A DNA stretch of 15,417 nt, taken from contig CAYZTH010000022.1 in NCBI GenBank assembly GCA_964481435.1, forward strand, positions 1 to 15,417. Reading direction: 5' to 3'. The notes beneath the pieces are model-generated. The model was not told the DNA's origin and did no database searches. It was given only the letters and a program-made list of their open reading frames with translations. A program made the position numbers and the translations under genes. The stretch's first letter is position 1. Each line of letters begins with the position of its first letter. Origin of the DNA: JAPLYB01 sp964481435. Its GTDB lineage: Archaea; Nanobdellota; Nanobdellia; Pacearchaeales; UBA284. This document shows, piece by piece, positions 6,618 to 11,623 of the stretch.

Positions 6618-7319
6618 ATGATGCCAGGACCGCCAATAGGAAATTTTTTAGCAGGGGGAATAGGAGTTGAATTAGTATATTCTTTCATCATAATTATATG
6701 CAGCATGATGATCTATTTTTCAACCAAAGAGATAGATAAACTGACATCATACAAAGGAATAAAATATTTCAGATTATCTTTCCTATTCTTCGCATTTGCC
6801 TATTTCTTTAGGTATTTCATCAAATTCTTCTTGTTCTCATTCAATTTGAATGGAATCCTAGAATTTTCCCCTATGTTCATCGGAGCAATTTCCCTTTTCG
6901 TATTCCTATATTTCAGCATAATGGCAATACTCTTTTTGTTATATAGTCTTATGTGGAAAAGATGGAACCATGGCAATTTGACAATTACTATATTCAATGT
7001 CTTTGCACTGATTCTTGCCTTCATCTCAACATTTGTCCAGGGAGTTTTCTCTTACTTGATAACCAACCTGATTCTTTTGGTGATTATCCTCGCTATACTC
7101 CTTATAGCTTATAAAGATTCTAAAAAAAATCCAAAAACTAAATCAAGATCAAAAAATCCTTTTATTATATATTTATTATTATCAATATTCTGGATTCTGA
7201 ATGTAATCGATATTCTAATGCCCAAGTTCTTGAGCATATACCAATTAATAATATATCTCATATCTGTACTTCTGTTTATGATAATTCTTTATAAAGTCCT
7301 TAAAAAAACAGGAGAATAA
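6618..7319 (+). CDS. Seven-helix integral membrane protein, putative sensor
   Basis: A 233-aa, strongly hydrophobic protein with about seven membrane helices (roughly 17-34, 51-74, 86-112, 121-141, 145-165, 181-199 and 205-227). Charged loops are short; the longest is a basic one after helix 5 (about 166-180, Lys/Arg/Ser-rich), probably cytoplasmic. I see no catalytic motif and do not recognise a named family; the size and helix count resemble the 7-TM input modules of sensor proteins. It is followed after 3 bases by a winged-helix gene, so the pair is likely one operon and may form a membrane-sensing transcription switch. Starts at 6618 or 6621 (ATGATG) cannot be told apart. It is divergent from the ABC operon. 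Confidence 0.75.
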   Translation: MMPGPPIGNFLAGGIGVELVYSFIIIICSMMIYFSTKEIDKLTSYKGIKYFRLSFLFFAFAYFFRYFIKFFLFSFNLNGILEFSPMFIGAISLFVFLYFSIMAILFLLYSLMWKRWNHGNLTITIFNVFALILAFISTFVQGVFSYLITNLILLVIILAILLIAYKDSKKNPKTKSRSKNPFIIYLLLSIFWILNVIDILMPKFLSIYQLIIYLISVLLFMIILYKVLKKTGE

Positions 7320-7322
7320 AAG

Positions 7323-7598
7323 ATGACAAAGAGGGGAAAGTTAGAAATTATGCGAGATATCCTCTTCATTATAAAAGAGAACAGAAACTTGATAAAAGTG
7401 ACCCCCTTAACTAGAAAATCAAACCTATCCTCAAAAAGATTCCAAGAATATTTTTCTGAATTAAAAGAAAAAGATTTTATAAGAGAAATTGAAACCAAAA
7501 GTAACAATAATAAATGGGTCTGCCTCACAGATAAGGGTTTCAAATATCTTGAGAGATATCATGCAATAATTGATTTTATAGAAGAATTTGAACTATAA
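7323..7598 (+). CDS. Winged-helix DNA-binding protein (HTH_45-like)
   Basis: A 91-aa winged helix-turn-helix protein of the small archaeal type. A first helix with Arg-Asp-Ile-Leu is followed by helix 2 and a recognition helix around Leu-Ser-Ser-Lys-Arg-Phe-Gln-Glu-Tyr (about 34-43). A Leu-Lys-Glu-Lys-Asp-Phe-Ile segment leads into the wing (about 56-68), with Trp-Val-Cys-Leu-Thr-Asp-Lys-Gly in the last strand. A C-terminal helix (about 72-91) could dimerise. It should bind DNA as a transcription regulator. Its ATG follows the stop of the 7-TM gene by 3 bases, so the two are co-expressed. The closest divergent target is the ABC operon, whose TATA box lies in a palindrome; that link is inference. 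Its stop is 7 bases from the convergent stop of the zinc-ribbon gene. Confidence 0.85.
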   Translation: MTKRGKLEIMRDILFIIKENRNLIKVTPLTRKSNLSSKRFQEYFSELKEKDFIREIETKSNNNKWVCLTDKGFKYLERYHAIIDFIEEFEL

Positions 7599-7605
7599 AT
7601 TCTAA

Positions 7606-8100
7606 TCAAATCCTTCTCTCTAACATGACCTTCATGCAAGTAGGATTTTTACAGATATATCTTAGGCCGTGTTTTTCAACTCCCAACCCGCTCAAACCTA
7701 CCCTCGCATCAGCATCTTGACTAATTAGCTCTAATTTTGGAGCACCGACAATAATCTTGCCACATGCATTGCACCCGTATGCTAAACTCTGAGGTCTTTG
7801 AAAACCATAACCAGGAACATCGCGCGAGTATCTAGTAAACCCCCTAGGCAATTCAAGACCAAGTTGCTTCGACTGTTTTTCAAAAAGAGAACCCCCTACT
7901 ACCTCATTTAACCATTCCCCATGCAGATAAGAAAAAAGTGCTCTCAACTGTTTTTGATTGTCAAATATATGCGAATGCCTGCCTGACTTAATTTGCTCTA
8001 AAACATATCTCCATAAATCCCTCTCCCCTTCATACACTCTGTCTTCAGGAGTTTTTTCTTCAAATATCGCATCTCCTTTCATTTCTCTTACAACGGCCAT
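7606..8100 (-). CDS. Zinc-ribbon protein of unknown function
   Basis: 164 residues, soluble, no family recognised. The N-terminal two thirds are mostly helical with many charged residues (about 18-85, including a Trp/Tyr-rich helix around 25-35). The C-terminal third looks like a treble-clef or zinc-ribbon: Cys110-x-x-Cys113 and Cys150-x4-Cys155, with a Tyr-Gly-Cys-Asn-Ala-Cys-Gly-Lys knuckle and an Arg-Tyr-Ile-Cys return strand. Such ribbons bind nucleic acid or protein; nothing here tells which. It has its own TATA box, 26 bases from the ATG at 8100. It lies just downstream of fttA on the same strand (55-base gap) but need not be co-transcribed with it. Real gene by promoter, zinc motif and codon use; function unknown. 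Confidence 0.75.
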   Translation of the reverse strand: MAVVREMKGDAIFEEKTPEDRVYEGERDLWRYVLEQIKSGRHSHIFDNQKQLRALFSYLHGEWLNEVVGGSLFEKQSKQLGLELPRGFTRYSRDVPGYGFQRPQSLAYGCNACGKIIVGAPKLELISQDADARVGLSGLGVEKHGLRYICKNPTCMKVMLERRI

Positions 8101-8120
8101 AAAAAGGATGTGCCCTATTC

Positions 8121-8130
8121 TTTAAAAAGA
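8121..8130 (-). promoter_or_regulatory. TATA-like box of the zinc-ribbon gene
   Basis: On the minus strand TCTTTTTAAA is centred about 25 bases before the ATG at 8100, the leaderless spacing used through most of the window. Confidence 0.45.
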
Positions 8131-8155
8131 TTTATGAGAAAAAATATATAGCTTC

Positions 8156-10036
8156 TTACTTCAATCTAATAGCTTCAAGATTCCTAGGAACCATCGTCTC
8201 AATCTTGCTCAATTTATAGATACTTGATGCCAAATCTAAGCACCTTGACACTTCTCCGTGATTGATTATAATCTTTCGGGGTATTGGATTTATAGTATTT
8301 ATAAAATTTAGAATCTCATTTCTTCCAGCGTGTCCCGAAAGAACATCGATAGTATAAACATTCATATTTACATGGACAATCTCATTATTATCCTCTAGCC
8401 TGACTTCCTTAATTCCTTCTTGAACTTGCCGCCCCATTGAACCAGGACCAAGATACGAGACAAAGATGATTGCATTTTTCTTGCTGTCAGCCAATCTTTT
8501 AAAATACTCAACAGAAGCACCCCCAACAAGCATTCCCGAAGTAGCTAAAATAAGACAAGGTCCTCCTTCCAATACTTTCTGCCTCTCTTCTGGACTTCCG
8601 ACTCTCATAAAAATCTTAGGGTCAAATGGGTTCTCATCTTGGAATACCCTAGTTCTTAGACCCGGTGTCAAAAATTCTGGATAAGCCGTATGAATAGCAG
8701 TAACGTCCCAGACCATTCCATCGACATATACGGGAATTCCTTCAAGCTCTCCATTCTGTATCGCATCCTCAACAATCAACATGATTTCCTGCGCTCTTCC
8801 AACTCCAAGAACAGGAACAATTACTTTTCCTTTATCCGCGATTGTCTTCTTTATAGCATCTAAGAAAATCTTTTCAGATTCTTTTCTTGGCGGAAAGATA
8901 TTATCTCTTCCACCATATGTACTCTCGACAATCAAGGTCTCAAGCCTTGGAAACTTTGACATAGCCATATCTAAAGCTCTTGTTCTGATATACTTGAAGT
9001 CCCCAGTGTACAAAAGATTATGCAGACCATTTCCGATATTCAAATGAATCATAGAAGCCCCTAAGCAGTGTCCGGAGTTATACAAAGTCAACCTAATATC
9101 CGGGGTTATATCGGTAACTTCATTAAAATTTAAGTCAATGCAGTGTTTGACCATTGTCTTAACATCAGCGACTTTGAAAAGAGGGCTTGCTGCCTGTTTA
9201 TAACTTACACCAATAAAATCAAGAGCAAGAAGAGCAGCAATATCTCTTGTAGGCAGAGTCATATAACATGGACCCTTATATCCCATCTTATAGAGATAAG
9301 GCAAAAGCCCTGAATGATCTAAGTGGGCATGAGTCAAGATAACTGCGTCAATCCGGTTTATATCAAATTCAGGAGCATTTAGATAAGGAAATTTATCTGA
9401 TCCAGATGCAGCAGTATTTATTCCACAATCCAGTAATATCCTTGATTCGGGAGTTTGTACTAAGAAGCAAGATCTTCCTACCTGTCTTCCACCCCCAAGA
9501 ACACTAATTCTTACCCACTCTTCTTTTTTCTCAGGATTCCATTCTTTGTATATTCTCTTTCCTATCATGTTCAAGAATTTCTTTCTATAGGCTTCTTTTG
9601 AATATAGTGTATGTCTAATTGCGTTTGTTATCTTGCTCTCGATTGCAGGACTCCTTAGTGCTTGAGGTACCCAGAGGGTTTTCTCTTTAATTGTCCTCAA
9701 CAATTCTCCCCCTCTTCCTATTGCAACGCCTGGCCTCTTTACTTCTATTATAACTATGCTTCTCTGTAAATCAAATAGAATTGTCTGGATTTCAGCCTCA
9801 CTAGGAATGATTTCTCTGATAATCTTCTCAGCAGCTTCCTGGTCCATCAAAAGGCTTTCAGCAGCCCTTAATTCGATTCTCTTCTTGATTTTATTGACAA
9901 CATCCCTAATCTGTTGCTCTCCCTCTATGAAAAACTTCTTGTCTGAAGTATAAACTACGATATTCGCACCTTCAAAGTTTGCGCTTTCGATTACTTTAGG
10001 CAACTCATCAAGAATTGTTTTCAAAATGTCTGGCAT
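8156..10036 (-). CDS. fttA: KH-domain beta-CASP ribonuclease FttA (aCPSF1), archaeal transcription termination factor
   Basis: Archaeal homologue of CPSF73. It cleaves nascent RNA at U-rich sites, has 5'-3' exonuclease activity and ends transcription (established for FttA/aCPSF1). At 626 aa it is close to the usual length of about 630-640. Two N-terminal KH domains (about 1-140) include Ile-Gly-Arg-Gly-Gly (106-110). The metallo-beta-lactamase core has Asp203-Cys-Gly, His236-x-His238-x-Asp240-His241, His323 in Ser-Gly-His-Cys-Leu-Gly and Asp346 in Tyr-Thr-Gly-Asp. The beta-CASP part has Glu371-Ser-Thr, Ala-Thr-Ser-Gly-Met (498-502), His569 in Leu-Ser-Gly-His-Ala-Gly-Arg and His593 in Asn-His-Gly-Glu. 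All metal ligands are present, so the enzyme should be active. It lies 113 bases after the proteasome beta gene, a neighbourhood also found in methanogens (MTH1202/MTH1203). Confidence 0.97.
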   Translation of the reverse strand: MPDILKTILDELPKVIESANFEGANIVVYTSDKKFFIEGEQQIRDVVNKIKKRIELRAAESLLMDQEAAEKIIREIIPSEAEIQTILFDLQRSIVIIEVKRPGVAIGRGGELLRTIKEKTLWVPQALRSPAIESKITNAIRHTLYSKEAYRKKFLNMIGKRIYKEWNPEKKEEWVRISVLGGGRQVGRSCFLVQTPESRILLDCGINTAASGSDKFPYLNAPEFDINRIDAVILTHAHLDHSGLLPYLYKMGYKGPCYMTLPTRDIAALLALDFIGVSYKQAASPLFKVADVKTMVKHCIDLNFNEVTDITPDIRLTLYNSGHCLGASMIHLNIGNGLHNLLYTGDFKYIRTRALDMAMSKFPRLETLIVESTYGGRDNIFPPRKESEKIFLDAIKKTIADKGKVIVPVLGVGRAQEIMLIVEDAIQNGELEGIPVYVDGMVWDVTAIHTAYPEFLTPGLRTRVFQDENPFDPKIFMRVGSPEERQKVLEGGPCLILATSGMLVGGASVEYFKRLADSKKNAIIFVSYLGPGSMGRQVQEGIKEVRLEDNNEIVHVNMNVYTIDVLSGHAGRNEILNFINTINPIPRKIIINHGEVSRCLDLASSIYKLSKIETMVPRNLEAIRLK

Positions 10037-10142
10037 TTTTTAATTAAGTTCTATAGTCTAGATATCTGTTAATGTTTTTAGTATTCTTATTGATTGGTTA
10101 ATTCTCTTATAATTTATCTCTCTTCACTCTGCAAATCTTCTT

Positions 10143-10148
10143 AAAAAA
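10143..10148 (-). terminator. Short T-run after the proteasome beta gene
   Basis: On the minus strand a T6 run follows one base after the TAG stop (10152-10150). It may act as a weak oligo-T terminator, leaving the next gene (fttA) to its own promoter somewhere in the 113-base gap. No clear -25 TATA box is visible for fttA, so readthrough is also possible. Confidence 0.35.
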
Positions 10149-10149
10149 T

Positions 10150-10827
10150 CTAATTCTTTCTATTAACTAGCACGTGCTTGACTTCTTCTTCAATAACTTT
10201 TCTTGCGCCGTTCTTGTCTATAACCACAACATCAATTCCCTCACCAGAACCAGTATCTCTACTCATTGAAGCTGTGACTACTCTTATAGCTAACTTGATT
10301 CCATCCTCGATTGACATGTTCTCTTTCCATTGATCTTCCATTACACCATAAGCGACAATCATTCCAGAACCGTCAGCAACATAGTTCTTATGCTCTACAA
10401 CACTTCCATCAGGATCAACCTGGTATAACCAGTATCCTTTTTCATCCATTCCACCTATCAAGAATGCGGTTATAGCAACTATTGTGCTGAATTTTCTTAT
10501 ATTCTCATAAGCAATCATGCCGAATAAATTAGCAACTTCCTTTGTACTTGGGTCCATCTTTGTCCTTAATTTCTTAATCTTCAATTCAGATTTTGTCAAT
10601 TTTAAGGTATATTGAATATCAGAAACATTTCCCGCAGTTGTGACAGCAGCCCTATCACTTATCAAGAATACTTTGTCTGCTTTCTTATGACCTATAAATA
10701 AAGCACCTCCGTCCCCACCGTAAGTCATCTTCTTATCAGTAGCCAAAATCACTCCATCTTTGCACATTATACCGATAGTGGTAGTGCCAGTCTTCATCAT
10801 ATGTTTTTTAATTTCTTCGTCTACCAT
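10150..10827 (-). CDS. psmB: Proteasome 20S beta subunit
   Basis: Catalytic subunit of the archaeal 20S proteasome, an N-terminal threonine protease. It is made with a 14-residue propeptide. Cleavage before Thr15 (Lys-Thr-Gly then Thr-Thr-Thr-Ile-Gly-Ile) frees the catalytic Thr1, and Asp17 of the mature chain (Ala-Thr-Asp-Lys) is present. The catalytic Lys falls in Gly-His-Lys-Lys-Ala-Asp-Lys, after a Gly-rich stretch (Gly-Gly-Asp-Gly-Gly, residues 37-41) about five residues longer than in Thermoplasma. Asp-Gly-Ser-Gly (152-155) and Arg-Asp-Thr-Gly-Ser-Gly-Glu-Gly-Ile (190-198) match the conserved Gly-Ser-Gly and Arg-Asp-x-x-Ser-Gly blocks. At 225 aa it has normal length. No alpha subunit is in this window. 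A TATA-like box about 27 bases upstream suggests a leaderless mRNA. Confidence 0.96.
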   Translation of the reverse strand: MVDEEIKKHMMKTGTTTIGIMCKDGVILATDKKMTYGGDGGALFIGHKKADKVFLISDRAAVTTAGNVSDIQYTLKLTKSELKIKKLRTKMDPSTKEVANLFGMIAYENIRKFSTIVAITAFLIGGMDEKGYWLYQVDPDGSVVEHKNYVADGSGMIVAYGVMEDQWKENMSIEDGIKLAIRVVTASMSRDTGSGEGIDVVVIDKNGARKVIEEEVKHVLVNRKN

Positions 10828-10848
10828 TTTTTCTTTTTTTGTCTTGTT

Positions 10849-10860
10849 GATTATATTTAG
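10849..10860 (-). promoter_or_regulatory. TATA-like box of the proteasome beta gene
   Basis: On the minus strand CTAAATATAATC is centred about 27 bases before the ATG at 10827. A stronger TATA (GGTTTATAAAG, about 10920-10930 read on the minus strand) lies further upstream and would instead give a leader of about 70 bases. Confidence 0.45.
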
Positions 10861-10923
10861 ATTTTATATTATATTTCCACACCAGAACTTACTCTTTTAC
10901 GTAGGATTAATTAATTTTGCTTT

Positions 10924-10955
10924 ATAAACCTTTTGATTAATTATAAAAGGTTTAT
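10924..10955. repeat. 11-bp inverted repeat carrying TATA boxes on both strands
   Basis: A perfect inverted repeat: ATAAACCTTTT at 10924-10934 and its complement at 10945-10955, with a 10-base AT spacer. Each arm carries an outward-facing TATA-like core, so the element may be a divergent promoter: leftward to the proteasome gene, rightward to an unknown transcript. It could also fold as a hairpin in RNA. Confidence 0.6.
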
Positions 10956-10963
10956 CTCTTCCC

Positions 10964-10983
10964 GAGGCTTCTTTAGAAGGCTC
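10964..10983. repeat. Imperfect hairpin, second of three between psmB and tRNA-Tyr
   Basis: GAGGCTTCT (10964-10972) pairs with AGAAGGCTC (10975-10983) with one G-G mismatch; the innermost pair must open to leave a loop. It sits between two other inverted repeats in an otherwise empty gap. Confidence 0.5.
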
Positions 10984-10987
10984 TTAT

Positions 10988-11009
10988 AAATCTTGCGTTA
11001 CCAAGATTT
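10988..11009. repeat. 8-bp perfect hairpin, third of three between psmB and tRNA-Tyr
   Basis: AAATCTTG (10988-10995) and CAAGATTT (11002-11009) are perfect complements around the loop CGTTAC. The left arm overlaps a plus-strand TATA (CTTATAAATC, 10983-10992). On the minus strand it lies just after the tRNA-Tyr T-run. Confidence 0.55.
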
Positions 11010-11022
11010 ACATCACTTAGTT

Positions 11023-11027
11023 AAAAA
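11023..11027 (-). terminator. T5 run after tRNA-Tyr
   Basis: On the minus strand, TTTTT follows the tRNA discriminator base by four bases, a usual place for termination of an archaeal tRNA transcript. Confidence 0.5.
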
Positions 11028-11031
11028 GGAA

Positions 11032-11162
11032 TCCCCATGGGCGGATTCGAACCGCCGGTCCCCCGGGTTCTGCAAAGAACTCGGCAAGTGAACACTCGCT
11101 GATTCTCCGTGCATTAAGCATAGGTCTACAGCCAGGTGCTCTAGCCACTGAGCTACATGGGG
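11032..11162 (-). tRNA. tRNA-Tyr (GTA) with a 58-nt intron at position 37/38
   Basis: The acceptor stem pairs CCCCATG (11162-11156) with CATGGGG (11039-11033), discriminator A at 11032, and no encoded CCA. The D arm is GCTC/GAGC and the T arm is GGCGG, TTCGAAT, CCGCC. The anticodon loop reads C-T-GTA-G, and C1-G72 is the archaeal tRNA-Tyr identity pair. The anticodon stem CCTGG can pair only with CCGGG (11066-11062, one T-G pair), so 11125-11068 must be removed. A relaxed bulge-helix-bulge fits: CTGT (loop positions 32-35) pairs with GCAG just before the 3-base bulge AAC. Cutting two bases into each bulge joins G37 (11126) to C38 (11067). The intron itself can form a 6-bp hairpin (GCGAGT/ACTTGC with a GTTC loop). 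A 62-codon open frame across this gene is a by-product. Confidence 0.93.
11068..11125 (-). other. Archaeal tRNA intron in tRNA-Tyr
   Basis: 58 bases between G37 and C38, to be removed by the tRNA splicing endonuclease. The outer helix (anticodon stem), a 3-base AAC bulge at the 3' site and a 4-bp central helix are visible. The inner helix of a strict motif is not, so this is a relaxed form. No box C/D or other guide motif is clear inside. Confidence 0.8.
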
Positions 11163-11187
11163 CTGATAAAATCAAGATAAATTGTTT

Positions 11188-11197
11188 TTTAAGTCTT
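11188..11197 (-). promoter_or_regulatory. TATA-like box of tRNA-Tyr
   Basis: On the minus strand CTTAAAAAAC is centred about 30 bases before the mature 5' end at 11162. This leaves only a few bases of 5' leader. Confidence 0.5.
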
Positions 11198-11232
11198 TCG
11201 AGCAAGAAATATCTAAATCTTAACGATTAGTT

Positions 11233-11276
11233 GGGGTGCAAATCGCGCCTTACCCCTGAAAGGCCGGCGCCGATTT
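11233..11276. other. GC-rich, pseudoknot-capable noncoding element
   Basis: About 70% GC in a strongly AT-rich setting. Two pairings interlock: GGGGT (11233-11237) with ACCCC (11252-11256), and AAATCG plus CGCC (11240-11249) with GGCG plus CGATTT (11266-11276, one bulged C). They can be read as an H-type pseudoknot or as two competing folds. It overlaps no gene, and there is no matching family I can name. It may be a small RNA, a processed leader of tRNA-Tyr, or a regulatory fold; the strand is undecided. Confidence 0.5.
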
Positions 11277-11287
11277 ATCTATTTTAA

Positions 11288-11321
11288 TATATACTTTACA
11301 TTATATATATTAAAGTATATA
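11288..11321. repeat. 11-bp AT-rich inverted repeat
   Basis: TATATACTTTA (11288-11298) and TAAAGTATATA (11311-11321) are perfect complements with a 12-base AT spacer. Read on the minus strand it contains TATA-like sequence that would place a transcript start around the GC-rich element at 11233-11276. Confidence 0.5.
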
Positions 11322-11339
11322 ATCGTGTTGCGTACTACA

Positions 11340-11369
11340 GCACAAAGTCTGCAACAAAAAAAATTGTGC
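11340..11369 (-). terminator. T8 tract with flanking 6-bp inverted repeat after the DUF1653 gene
   Basis: On the minus strand a T8 run (11363-11356) begins about 20 bases after the TGA of the DUF1653 gene. It lies between the arms of a 6-bp inverted repeat (11364-11369 and 11340-11345). The T run alone is a good archaeal terminator; the hairpin may be incidental. Confidence 0.55.
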
Positions 11370-11383
11370 CCTAGAAAATTTTA

Positions 11384-11623
11384 TCAGCTTCCGACATACT
11401 TAAATCTTGGGACTTTTTTTCCACCAACTTCAACTTCTTCAAGAAACATCTTTTTTGGTCTAACCCACAAGGCATTTGGTCCAAATTCTGGCGAAGTAAA
11501 TGATGCCCGATATATTACAACTTCTTCAAAGGTTTCGGAATGATGCCCGACCCCAATGACTTCATAGAACTTCCCTTTGTAATGCAGATACTTTCCAGGT
11601 TTAATATCTTGATTCTCTTTCAT
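11384..11623 (-). CDS. DUF1653 family protein
   Basis: A 79-aa small, single-domain protein of the DUF1653 family. The signature is complete: Pro-Gly-Lys-Tyr-x-His-Tyr-Lys-Gly (9-17), Tyr-Glu-Val-Ile (20-23), the Glu-Glu-Val-Val-Ile-Tyr-Arg strand (33-39), Leu-Trp-Val-Arg-Pro (52-56) and a closing Val-Pro-Arg-Phe (71-74). It is all-beta, with no signal or membrane segment. The molecular role of the family is not established. Its ATG overlaps the stop of the RNase Z-like gene in an ATGA junction (11623-11620), so the two are co-translated. An oligo-T tract follows. Confidence 0.88.
   Translation of the reverse strand: MKENQDIKPGKYLHYKGKFYEVIGVGHHSETFEEVVIYRASFTSPEFGPNALWVRPKKMFLEEVEVGGKKVPRFKYVGS

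Noticed and set aside
11068..11125. The tRNA-Tyr region read without an intron, or as a long variable arm
   Set aside because: The bases after the anticodon loop cannot pair with the 5' anticodon stem beyond two pairs; only CCGGG at 11066-11062 restores a five-pair stem, and the anticodon is GTA.
11068..11125. Box C/D guide RNA inside the tRNA intron
   Set aside because: No convincing C (RTGATGA) and D (CTGA) box pair was found in the intron.
11017..11205. A 62-codon minus-strand open frame
   Set aside because: It runs straight through the tRNA-Tyr gene, intron included, and has no coding character; the tRNA explains the sequence.
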